Counted from the first letter of the stretch, positions 1 through 6,650 are shown. The stretch: 7,153 nt of DNA from Bacteroidales bacterium (GCA_024401945.1 JAKSKC010000071.1:1-7153); one strand, 5' to 3'. The notes: generated by a model from the letters alone, not told the origin. Made by a program: numbers and translations.

Positions 1-251
1 GGGATCGACTCTACAATTCCCTCAAGTCTCTGGACTGCGCGCAACAAGGACACGAAGGTATCCAGACGGATGGAACCGCCTTCGCCTTTTTCAAAACGCA
101 CCACGGTCATTACAGAAACGCCGCTCTGTTCAGCAACATCCTTCTGGGTCAGCCGCAGGGCTATCCTGTAACTCCGGAAACGCTCCCCAAGTTCGGAGAC
201 AATATCGTTGTTTGACCTCTCGTAGAGATCTTCAATATCCAGTTCATCCAT
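1..251 (-). CDS. XRE-family helix-turn-helix regulator, 5' part (HipB-like antitoxin candidate)
   Basis: The reading frame starts at ATG 251-249 and stays open to the window edge, giving 83 residues without the C-terminus. Residues about 24-76 form a Cro/C1-type helix-turn-helix: a first helix with RFRSYRIALRLTQ, then QKDVAEQSG (helix 2), SVMTVVRFEKG (recognition helix), and a following RLDTFVSLLRAVQRL helix. The acidic lead MDELDIEDLYE precedes the domain. The segment after the recognition helix (hydrophobic, ending RAVQRLEGIVESI) resembles small XRE regulators that sit directly before HipA-type kinases, so HipB-like antitoxin is my best guess. That rests on family memory, and the deciding neighbour lies outside the window. 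It shares a strand with the upstream GH3 gene, but the 76-bp gap holds a separate promoter and an inverted repeat, so it is probably a distinct autoregulated unit. Identity as an XRE DNA-binding protein is solid; the partner is inferred. Confidence 0.85.
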   Translation of the reverse strand, partial: MDELDIEDLYERSNNDIVSELGERFRSYRIALRLTQKDVAEQSGVSVMTVVRFEKGEGGSIRLDTFVSLLRAVQRLEGIVESI

Positions 252-255
252 AGTG

Positions 256-286
256 CAAATATACACATATTTATAATTATAGCAAA
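256..286 (-). promoter_or_regulatory. Bacteroidota-type promoter for the helix-turn-helix gene
   Basis: On the minus strand TTTG (286-283) is followed after 19 nt by TATATTTG (263-256). This fits the Bacteroidota housekeeping sigma pattern TTTG-N19-21-TAnnTTTG exactly. The -7 element ends only 4 nt before the ATG at 251, so transcription would start at or very near the start codon, implying a leaderless or nearly leaderless mRNA. Both elements lie inside copies of ATATTTGC (289-282 and 262-255). Confidence 0.6.
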
Positions 287-316
287 TATTCCTTGATAAC
301 TATATATATGTGTATA
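260..316. promoter_or_regulatory. Inverted-repeat operator candidate (11-bp half-sites)
   Basis: TATACACATAT at 260-270 and ATATGTGTATA at 306-316 are perfect reverse complements separated by 35 bp. The start-proximal arm overlaps the -7 element of the promoter, and the distal arm lies upstream of the -33 element. That placement suits repression by the XRE protein encoded immediately downstream. The binding protein is inferred. The arms are AT-rich with an alternating TATA core, so part of the match could be chance, but the central CACA/TGTG gives specificity. Confidence 0.5.
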
Positions 317-327
317 CTTTGAGAAGC

Positions 328-3144
328 CTATTTGATGGCTTCGCAGTCTATGGCGGTAATCGCGCCGTGGCCGTTCAGAAGGCGTATCCTTATCTCGCTG
401 GCCTTGCGGGTGCCGGAGGTGATTCTCTGCATCTGTCCGGATGAGCAATGTCCCTGATATATCTTGAAGAACTGTCCGCCTCCTTCCGTTATTTCCACAA
501 TGAAGTCGCAGTCGCTGTCGGCTCTCCAGTAGAAGGACAGTTTCCCGAAGGGTACGTCAATATTGGTTTCGATGCTTGCTTCCTCTCCCTTTTTCAGCTC
601 GACAGGAAGTTCCAGGCCTTTGTTCCCGGTCTCCTTGCGATATTTTTCGGGATTCTCGGGATCAAGCTGTACAACCGTTGCTCCGAGTTTGAGATTTGTG
701 GATGAACTTCCTATGTATATGTCGAAGTAACCCGGCTCGATGATGCGCCGGAGATTGCGGTCGAGCATTTCGAAGGCTTTGGGCTCCAGAGTCATCTTGA
801 CGGTTTTGGTCTCTCCGGGTTCCAGATGCACTCTCCTGAAACCGCGGAGCATCTTCTCGTAGACCGTGATGCTGCTGGTCTGGTCGTGAAGGTAAAGCTG
901 GGCCACCTCGTCACCTGCCATCCTGCCGGTATTCTTTATGTCGAAGGAAACTTCGAGGCTGTCGTCGCGGTTGAGATATTTGGAGGAGATTCTGATGTCG
1001 GAATATTCGAACGTTGTGTAACTCAGGCCGTGGCCGAAGTCGTAAAGCGCTCCGCCTCCGACACGGGAAGCCTTGCCGTCGGGGCCGAGACCGCCGTACC
1101 CGTCAACTTGTGAGTTGGGTTTGTACGGGAAGTTGAAAGGTATCTGTCCAACCGTCCTGGGGAAGGTGACGGTGAGTTTGCCTCCGGGGTTGTATTCCCC
1201 GAACAGGGTCTTTGCTATCGCTGTGCCTCCGTGAGAGCCGGGATACCAGCCGCAGAGTATGGCATTGGCGTTTCTGTCCGCCCAATTGATGGAGAGAGGG
1301 CGTCCGCAGATGAGTACCACCACCATCGGTTTCCCGGTCTTGTGGACCTGCCTCAGGAGGTAGTCCTGACAGGGTGGGAGATCTATTGAAGAGCGGGATT
1401 TGTTCTCACCGCAGGTACGCTGTCCTCCACCTGCCACAATTATTGCGATGTCCGACTTCTCCGCCGCCTCAACGGCTTCCGAAGCCATTCTGATGTCCTC
1501 GTCAGAGGGCTCATAGCCGAAAATTTCAGATTCCGGCCAATTGTCGTCCACGAGTTTGCTGCCTTGGGCATAAATGATTTCGGGGCCGTTCTGAATGGAG
1601 GCCGCTAGGTCCCTGATACCCTGGAGGACAGAGACAGCCTCTGTGGCCAGAGGACCGTAATGCGTGTGCACGAAACTTGTCTCGTCGGCATTGGGGCCTA
1701 TCACCGCTATGCGTTTGAGAGACTTGGGATCGAGAGGCAGGGTGCCGTCATTCTTGAGAAGGACGAGGCTCTCCAGCGATGCGCGCAAAGACACTCTGTT
1801 GTTCTCTTCTCCGTTGACTTCGCGGTCTGCGGCGGCATAATCCGTCTGATACGGCTTGTCGAACAGTCCTGTCAGGAATTTGACCCGGAGCACGTCTGCA
1901 ACCCTCTCGTCGATGACGCTCATAGGGATCCTGCCCTCCTTCACCAGTTCGCGGAGGGGCAGTACGAAGGAATCGGGACTGCGGAAGGTGCAGCGTACGT
2001 TGAGGCCGGCCATAACAGACTGGTAAACGGCTTCCTTCATATCCTGAGCAACGTGGTGCTTGTTGAAAAGGTATTCCACTGCATCGGAATCGGAAACCAC
2101 ATATCCGCGGAAACCGAAATCCGTGCGCAGACGGTCATACAGCCAATAATGGCTGCCCTGGATAGGCTCTCCGTCATAATCGTTGTATGAACTCATTACA
2201 CCCTGCAGATTCGCCCTTCCTATGACTTCCCTCCAGGGATACATATGTATGTTCTCCACTTCGTGAATGGAAATCTGAGGGTCCACGCGGGCCATTCCTT
2301 CACGGGCTCCCTTGTTTGCGGAATAGATGCAATAGTGCTTGCCGGTAGCAGCCACCTGCCAGTCCTGCTGCATTCCGGAAGCCATCGCGACACCCATTTC
2401 GGCGACAAGATAAGGGTCTTCGCCATAAATCTCCTCATATCTGCCCCATCTCTGGTCGCGTCCGACGTCAAGGATGGGGGCATATACATTTGTGTATCCG
2501 AGAAGTCTGGCTTCGCGTCCCGTTATGCGGCCTTCCTCTTTGACGAGTTCGGTGTCCCAGGTGCTTCCCATACCCAGTTGAGTGGGGAAATTCGTGGCCT
2601 TGAACGCTTCCACTCCGCGTATTCCTTCGTCGGTGAAGTCCACCGGTATGCCTAGCCTTGTCTGCTCCACGAACCATTCCTGCACTGTGTTGAGCGCCCA
2701 GGCGTGGGTGGAAGCAGGCCACACGTATGATTCTGTGGTGAGAGGCAACCCCCAGTTCTTGAAGGAATTGAGGTGCTCGTCTATGGCCCCCACACCGTCT
2801 TTCCAGAGGCTGTTCTTCCATTCCGGAGTCGGAAGGTCATCCTTCAGAACCCTTCTGTAGCCGTACAAGGTAACCATCTGGCAGGTTTTCTCCTCGATGG
2901 TCATCTTCGAAATCAGGTCTGCTATGCGGTCTTCGATGTCGGCATTGGAATTCTCATAACAGTCCATCACGCCGTTCTTGTTAAAGTCAATCCAGCCGTC
3001 GTGGTAGAGGCGGTTCTTGCCGAACTGCCTGTTCAGCTTGACTTTGGCCTCCACGTGGTTGTAGTCCACTTTCTTGTCTTGGGACAGACCGTAGGAACAG
3101 AGGAGGAGCAGGATGGGGATTGTCAGTAGGTTTTTGGTGTTCAT
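328..3144 (-). CDS. Exported GH3 beta-glycosidase (beta-glucosidase/beta-xylosidase type)
   Basis: A 938-residue family 3 glycoside hydrolase, expected to release terminal beta-linked sugars (glucose or xylose most likely) in the periplasm or at the surface. Residues 1-22 are a Sec signal peptide (h-region LLTIPILLLLCSYGL); Cys16 follows Leu, so a lipobox is unlikely. An EF-hand-like loop lies at 53-64. The (beta/alpha)8 domain spans about 70-430, with DEGIRG at 172-177, RWGR at 232-235, GEDP at 241-244 and KH at 269-270. The nucleophile is Asp352 in VVSDSDA. The alpha/beta sandwich covers about 450-690 and carries Glu580 (CGENKSR) as likely acid/base. A fibronectin-III-like domain covers about 725-815. 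Residues about 835-938 form an extra, unassigned beta-rich domain. Start ATG 3144 lies 16 bp after the TAA of the upstream fusion gene, with A-rich leader TACAAAAAGC, so the two are probably one operon. All expected catalytic residues are present. Exact sugar specificity cannot be read from sequence. Confidence 0.94.
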   Translation of the reverse strand: MNTKNLLTIPILLLLCSYGLSQDKKVDYNHVEAKVKLNRQFGKNRLYHDGWIDFNKNGVMDCYENSNADIEDRIADLISKMTIEEKTCQMVTLYGYRRVLKDDLPTPEWKNSLWKDGVGAIDEHLNSFKNWGLPLTTESYVWPASTHAWALNTVQEWFVEQTRLGIPVDFTDEGIRGVEAFKATNFPTQLGMGSTWDTELVKEEGRITGREARLLGYTNVYAPILDVGRDQRWGRYEEIYGEDPYLVAEMGVAMASGMQQDWQVAATGKHYCIYSANKGAREGMARVDPQISIHEVENIHMYPWREVIGRANLQGVMSSYNDYDGEPIQGSHYWLYDRLRTDFGFRGYVVSDSDAVEYLFNKHHVAQDMKEAVYQSVMAGLNVRCTFRSPDSFVLPLRELVKEGRIPMSVIDERVADVLRVKFLTGLFDKPYQTDYAAADREVNGEENNRVSLRASLESLVLLKNDGTLPLDPKSLKRIAVIGPNADETSFVHTHYGPLATEAVSVLQGIRDLAASIQNGPEIIYAQGSKLVDDNWPESEIFGYEPSDEDIRMASEAVEAAEKSDIAIIVAGGGQRTCGENKSRSSIDLPPCQDYLLRQVHKTGKPMVVVLICGRPLSINWADRNANAILCGWYPGSHGGTAIAKTLFGEYNPGGKLTVTFPRTVGQIPFNFPYKPNSQVDGYGGLGPDGKASRVGGGALYDFGHGLSYTTFEYSDIRISSKYLNRDDSLEVSFDIKNTGRMAGDEVAQLYLHDQTSSITVYEKMLRGFRRVHLEPGETKTVKMTLEPKAFEMLDRNLRRIIEPGYFDIYIGSSSTNLKLGATVVQLDPENPEKYRKETGNKGLELPVELKKGEEASIETNIDVPFGKLSFYWRADSDCDFIVEITEGGGQFFKIYQGHCSSGQMQRITSGTRKASEIRIRLLNGHGAITAIDCEAIK
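2953..2988 (-). other. EF-hand-like calcium loop in the GH3 protein
   Basis: Residues 53-64 of the GH3 enzyme read DFNKNGVMDCYE. Asp53, Asn55, Asn57, Asp61 and Glu64 occupy positions 1, 3, 5, 9 and 12 of a standard EF-hand loop, with Gly58 at position 6. It precedes the catalytic barrel and probably binds a structural Ca2+ ion. Similar loops occur before the barrel in other exported bacterial GH3 enzymes, as I recall. Confidence 0.6.
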
Positions 3145-3160
3145 CAGCGTGCTTTTTGTA

Positions 3161-6100
3161 TTATTTCATGAATCTGTCGGCGTGGTCAAGATAATATTCC
3201 CAGTCTTCCAGAAGGATGTCGTGTCCGCCTTTGCGTATATGATAGTTCAGCCTGTCGGCGGCGCCGAAAAGTTCGTACACGGGACGGGCCGCCTCAAGGG
3301 ACAGCCTTTCTCCTTCGGGGTCGGCATTCAGGTCGCCGTCTGCACTGCCCACGCATACCGGCCTGGGCGCGCACAGGGATATCAGTTCGTGCTGGTCTAC
3401 AGGGAGAGCCTCGGGGCAGTCATTGTATCTGTCATAATTGTCGCAGAACCAATGCGGGAAATGCCAGTTTATCATTTTGACGGTCTCGCCGAAATCCCGC
3501 CGCGACAGAGTCGCTCCCGTGCAGCCGGAGTCGTTGGAAACGATCATCGCGAACCGCCTGTCGTTCGCACCGGCCCAGAGAGCGGTTTTCCCGAGACGCG
3601 AATGGCCTATCACGGCAACCCTTGCGGGATCCACGTCATCGTCAGTTTCAAGATAGTCCATAGCCCGGCTCAAGCCCCAGGCCCAGGCGGAAACGGCACC
3701 CCACTGGTCTCTCCCCGGCACATCCCCGGAATCCTTGGGATAGAGCGAGCGCACGCCTGTGGCAGCCACATCGTCATAATCGGGGCAGACGTCCCCGCGA
3801 TAGAAAGTGGCGACACCGTAGCCGCGTGAAAGTATGGCCTCAAGAGGCCACCTGCGGGCATTGAAGCCCCTGACCTGAGGCTCGAACACACAATAGCGGG
3901 CACGCTCTTCTCCGTTGGCCTCAAGCACGTCCGGCTCATTGGTGCAGCAACTGTTCCCCCAGAAATTGATGCCGAGGAAAACGGGCGATTTCTTCCCTTT
4001 GGCGGAGTTGGGCGTATAGAGCAGCATATCTATCCATACCTTATGCTCCCTGTCAAGATAGATAGCGACCCTTTTCCTTGTTGCAAGCCCGTTCAAAGCA
4101 TCCGGCTTGACTTCCAGGACCTTGCTTTCAAGGTAGGAGACTTGCTCCGGCATACGGCCGTAGATTTCTTCCGTGAACATCTCCAGCAGTTCCCGGCGGC
4201 GTGCCTCCCACTGCTTCTTGCTCTTGACCGCAGAGCCGTCGTTCATAGTCAGAGGGTCCGGGAGAGGATGGTTCACCACTCTTTCCTCGACCCTGTTGTC
4301 CCGCATCAGCTTGAAGCCGAAATCGGAAATCCCGTATGGCTTCCTGACAGCTGAATCCGCAGCAAGCTGGGCAAGAACCGCTATGTCGGCAGGCACGTGG
4401 CGGGGCACGTGGATGTTCCCGGCGGTCAATCTACCCGTTGCGGCTCCGTAGAGGGTGCAGGCGGCGATGAATCGGCCTATCCCGGCGTTGGGGTATTTCC
4501 CGTCAGCAGTGAAATTGTCATTCAATGTGGTATGCCGAGCATTCTGGATTGCAGTGCCGCAAGGGACTATGCCTATGGAATTCTCCCTGCACACTTCAGT
4601 GGAAGTGGAGACGATGGCTCTGTACATCTGAGGCATACTGTGGTTGTACTGTCCGAACGAGGGGTCTACCGTACCATTGGAGGAAGCGTTCGTCTGGCAA
4701 AGGAGAATCTTTGCCTGGGGCAGTGCGGTTCTGAGTAAGGAGACAAGTTGCGGGAGCGGGGCGAAACTGTCCTTGTCCCCGGCAAGGCCGACACTCTGCT
4801 GAATGGTGACAACGTCCCATTTGCAGGCGTTGAGGGCTTCTTCCAATGAGACCTTGCGGGCGGAGGAGAAACGGCAGTTGTCATCGGAAGCGCGGAAGGA
4901 ATATAGTGCGGCGCTGCTCTTCGCAGCATCGAGATGCTCCTGCAGGGAGGCTTCCGGACCAAGTGAGGCGCTGCCCGCATAGATGAAATGCCTGTCAGCA
5001 AGGGCGATATCGCAGAGGTTGTGCTCCACGATGCCGGCACTGTAGGCATCCCCTATCGCAAGCACGCGCAAGGTGTCGTTCCGGCTTGCCGCAGAGGCAT
5101 TGACTTGGAATTCATAATCAGCATAGTTGTAGCCCCTTGTTTCGTATATGGGAAGAAGTCCCTGGATCAGTCTCTTCTTGAAGAAGATGTAGGAAGTCTT
5201 GTGCTCCCGGCCGCTCCAGGCTACCTCGCTGGCAGCGGCAAGCCTGGGCAGGGCCATATGCTGCAGATGGCTGAGCGAAGGGATGTATTCGCTCCAGAGA
5301 TTAGCCTGGACGCCCAGTACATAGTCTGTCTTGTCTTCCGGTACGCCGTCCAGCGGTTCGTAGGAATAGGTCTTTTCAAGGGTGGTGTAGCGGTTTGCGT
5401 GGATGGCGACGGGCTCCCTGTTGCGCATTTCAGGAGTCTGGTAATAATCCAGATAAAGCCACGCCCCGGGGCACATCACCGAATGCATCCCTTTCTTTGC
5501 GGCTTCGATGCCGGTCTCGGCGCCCCTCCACGAAAGCACTGTTGTGGAAGGGTCACTGCAGCCTTTGAAAATTTCTCCCCAGCCTATCATCTTCTTTCCC
5601 TTTGCGAGAAGATATTTCTCGACACGGCTTACCATATACCGTTGGAGTTCCATTTCATCCGTCATCGAGTGTTCCTTCATAAGCTGTTGGCAGGCAGGGC
5701 ACTTCTTCCATTCGTCGGTCCGGACCTCATCACCTCCGATATTGATGTACTCTCCTGGGAAAAGCTCACAGACTTCGTCAAGCACGTTGAAGATGAATTC
5801 GAAGGTGGATTCCTTGCCGACGCACATTATGTCGTTGCTGATAGCCCAATGCTCACGGACCTTGTATCCCTCGCCCCTGCAACCGAGATAAGGGTAGGCG
5901 GCAAGCACTTCCTGACTGTGCCCGGGCATCTCGATTTCAGGAATGACGGTGACGTGCCGCTCGGATGCGTATTGAAGTATGTCACGTACCTGGTCCTGGG
6001 TGTAGAATCCTCCGTAGGGTGTTTCGTCATAGCCGAGCTTGCGGTCATTGTGGTGGCCGATCTTTGTCTGCGCGCGGACGGAACCGACTTCGGTGAGAAT

Positions 6101-6577
6101 AGGATATCTCTTTATCTCCAGCCTCCATCCCTGATCATCAGTAAGGTGCCAGTGAAGTACGTTCAACTTATGCAGGGTCATAAGGTCAATGCACGCTTTG
6201 ACTTCATCCACGCTGAGGAAATGGCGGCTGCAGTCTATCAGCATACCCCGGTAAGGGAAGGCAGGCCTGTCGTGAATTTCCAGACAGGGGAGTTTGCCCT
6301 GCGGTGACTGCGCCTTTATCTGCAGCATAGTCTGATCCGCCCAGAACAGTGCTTTCGGGGAGCCTCCGCTGATCTTGACTCCCTTCGGGGAAATCACGAT
6401 GCTGTACTCTTCTTCAGCAAGTTTGGAGTCAATCCGTGAGGACTGACGGGAAACGCGCTTTCCTGAAAGGGTGTCTCCGCTTTCCACAAGGGAAACGGGA
6501 TTGGGAACGATGCTTACGGCTCCTGCATCAAGGCTGCACAATAGGAGAACCGCAGCGACAAAACGTGCTGTCTGCAT
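3161..6577 (-). CDS. Exported three-domain fusion: GH20 hexosaminidase, SGNH pseudo-esterase, CE15 glucuronoyl esterase
   Basis: A 1138-residue protein. I chose ATG 6577 because a Sec signal peptide follows at once (MQTAR, then FVAAVLLLCSL, cleavage near DAGA|VS); the frame continues upstream to a TTG at 6634 and an ATG at 6604, but these lie in a stem-loop and would bury the signal. Residues about 22-100 are a shortened GH20b-like domain. The GH20 barrel is about 104-459, with HWHLTDDQGWR at 142-152 and the catalytic pair Asp283-Glu284 in GGDEV; it should remove terminal beta-GlcNAc/GalNAc. Residues about 502-726 match the DUF4886 SGNH family, but GNS is GDA (Ala511) and the DGxH motif is DGKY (Tyr695). 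Residues about 749-1138 are CE15-like: GHSRLGK with Ser993, Asp1016 in NDSG, Asp1061 in PVDQH, His1119 in GGHD; CE15 enzymes cleave glucuronic-acid esters. No internal stop, frameshift or restart separates the parts. The GH3 gene follows after 16 bp. Confidence 0.93.
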   Translation of the reverse strand: MQTARFVAAVLLLCSLDAGAVSIVPNPVSLVESGDTLSGKRVSRQSSRIDSKLAEEEYSIVISPKGVKISGGSPKALFWADQTMLQIKAQSPQGKLPCLEIHDRPAFPYRGMLIDCSRHFLSVDEVKACIDLMTLHKLNVLHWHLTDDQGWRLEIKRYPILTEVGSVRAQTKIGHHNDRKLGYDETPYGGFYTQDQVRDILQYASERHVTVIPEIEMPGHSQEVLAAYPYLGCRGEGYKVREHWAISNDIMCVGKESTFEFIFNVLDEVCELFPGEYINIGGDEVRTDEWKKCPACQQLMKEHSMTDEMELQRYMVSRVEKYLLAKGKKMIGWGEIFKGCSDPSTTVLSWRGAETGIEAAKKGMHSVMCPGAWLYLDYYQTPEMRNREPVAIHANRYTTLEKTYSYEPLDGVPEDKTDYVLGVQANLWSEYIPSLSHLQHMALPRLAAASEVAWSGREHKTSYIFFKKRLIQGLLPIYETRGYNYADYEFQVNASAASRNDTLRVLAIGDAYSAGIVEHNLCDIALADRHFIYAGSASLGPEASLQEHLDAAKSSAALYSFRASDDNCRFSSARKVSLEEALNACKWDVVTIQQSVGLAGDKDSFAPLPQLVSLLRTALPQAKILLCQTNASSNGTVDPSFGQYNHSMPQMYRAIVSTSTEVCRENSIGIVPCGTAIQNARHTTLNDNFTADGKYPNAGIGRFIAACTLYGAATGRLTAGNIHVPRHVPADIAVLAQLAADSAVRKPYGISDFGFKLMRDNRVEERVVNHPLPDPLTMNDGSAVKSKKQWEARRRELLEMFTEEIYGRMPEQVSYLESKVLEVKPDALNGLATRKRVAIYLDREHKVWIDMLLYTPNSAKGKKSPVFLGINFWGNSCCTNEPDVLEANGEERARYCVFEPQVRGFNARRWPLEAILSRGYGVATFYRGDVCPDYDDVAATGVRSLYPKDSGDVPGRDQWGAVSAWAWGLSRAMDYLETDDDVDPARVAVIGHSRLGKTALWAGANDRRFAMIVSNDSGCTGATLSRRDFGETVKMINWHFPHWFCDNYDRYNDCPEALPVDQHELISLCAPRPVCVGSADGDLNADPEGERLSLEAARPVYELFGAADRLNYHIRKGGHDILLEDWEYYLDHADRFMK
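3164..4333 (-). other. CE15 glucuronoyl-esterase-like domain
   Basis: Residues about 749-1138. It begins at the KLMRDNRVEERVVNHPLPDPLTMNDG type of CE15 lead-in region and carries WEARRRELLEMFTEEIYGRMP, RRWPLEAILSRGYGVATFY, WGAVSAWAWGLSRAMDYLE, VAVIGHSRLGKTALWAGA, FPHWFCDNY and LPVDQHELISLCAPRP. Ser993 (codon 3601-3599) is the nucleophile and His1119 the general base. The region between APRP and the histidine seems shorter than in relatives I remember. Confidence 0.85.
4400..5074 (-). other. DUF4886-like SGNH domain lacking catalytic Ser and His
   Basis: Residues about 502-726. Family landmarks are clear: VLAIGDAYS at block I (usually IGNSFS), a TIQQS strand, PCGTAIQNAR, and NFTADGKYPN where the family has a DGxH motif. 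The nucleophile position is Ala511 (GCC, 5047-5045) and the histidine position is Tyr695 (TAC, 4495-4493). Fold membership is by recall of family signatures. I infer loss of hydrolase activity, with possible reuse as a binding or spacer domain. Confidence 0.75.
5201..6268 (-). other. GH20 catalytic domain of the fusion protein
   Basis: Covers residues about 104-459. It starts at RPAFPYRGMLIDCSRHF and ends near ASEVAWSGREHK, both typical edges of exo-beta-N-acetylhexosaminidase barrels. Asp283-Glu284 at about 5731-5726 is the pair used in substrate-assisted hydrolysis. NLWSEY (residues about 426-431) supplies a conserved aromatic near the active site. The domain looks complete and active. The preceding GH20b-like domain is short, about 80 residues. 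Confidence 0.92.
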
Positions 6578-6599
6578 ATGAATGTCAAGTGAATAAAGA

Positions 6600-6631
6600 T
6601 ACATCTGCACCCTTTGAGGGGCGCAGATGTA
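6600..6631 (-). terminator. Strong stem-loop between the beta-helix gene and the fusion gene
   Basis: On the minus strand TACATCTGCGCCC (6631-6619), loop CTCAAA, then GGGTGCAGATGTA (6612-6600): a 13-bp stem with one G-U wobble. On the plus strand the same position is an A-C mismatch, so the structure favours minus-strand RNA. It sits 19 bp after the TAG of the upstream gene. The tail UCUUUAUUC is only a weak U tract, so it may be a leaky terminator, an attenuator or an RNA processing/stability site rather than a full stop. Confidence 0.55.
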
Positions 6632-6650
6632 CAAATGTTATCAATGTCCG

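Noticed and set aside
328..360. Terminator after the GH3 stop codon
   Set aside because: No GC-rich stem followed by a U tract is visible between the stop at 328 and the helix-turn-helix start. The only inverted repeat there is AT-rich with a 35-bp gap and fits an operator better.
369..375. Lipoprotein signal on the GH3 or fusion protein
   Set aside because: The cysteines in both signal peptides (LLLLC and LLLC) follow leucine, not Gly/Ala/Ser, so a lipobox is not supported. Coordinates here are nominal; the signal peptides lie near 3100 and 6545.
161..448. Minus-strand open frame of 95 residues overlapping the helix-turn-helix gene and the GH3 3' end
   Set aside because: It is an out-of-frame reading. 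The other frame gives a clear XRE domain starting at 251 and the GH3 frame ends cleanly at 328.
3113..3829. Plus-strand open frame of 238 residues starting with a hydrophobic stretch that resembles a signal peptide
   Set aside because: It is antisense to the CE15 domain and the start of the GH3 gene. The hydrophobic start is the complement of the intergenic region and gene ends, and the rest has no family pattern.
4988..6307. Long open frame on the plus strand (439 residues) opposite the fusion gene
   Set aside because: It lies wholly antisense to a well-supported GH20/SGNH coding region, shows no recognisable domain, and is expected from codon bias of the opposite strand.
6578..6634. Upstream start (TTG 6634 or ATG 6604) for the fusion gene
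   Set aside because: Both fall in the stem-loop and would add residues ahead of a good Sec signal peptide that begins exactly at ATG 6577.
6594..6635. Promoter for the fusion gene: TATCTTTA (6601-6594) with TTTG (6635-6632)
   Set aside because: The spacer is 30 nt instead of 19-21, the -7 box has one mismatch, and the spacer is filled by the stem-loop.
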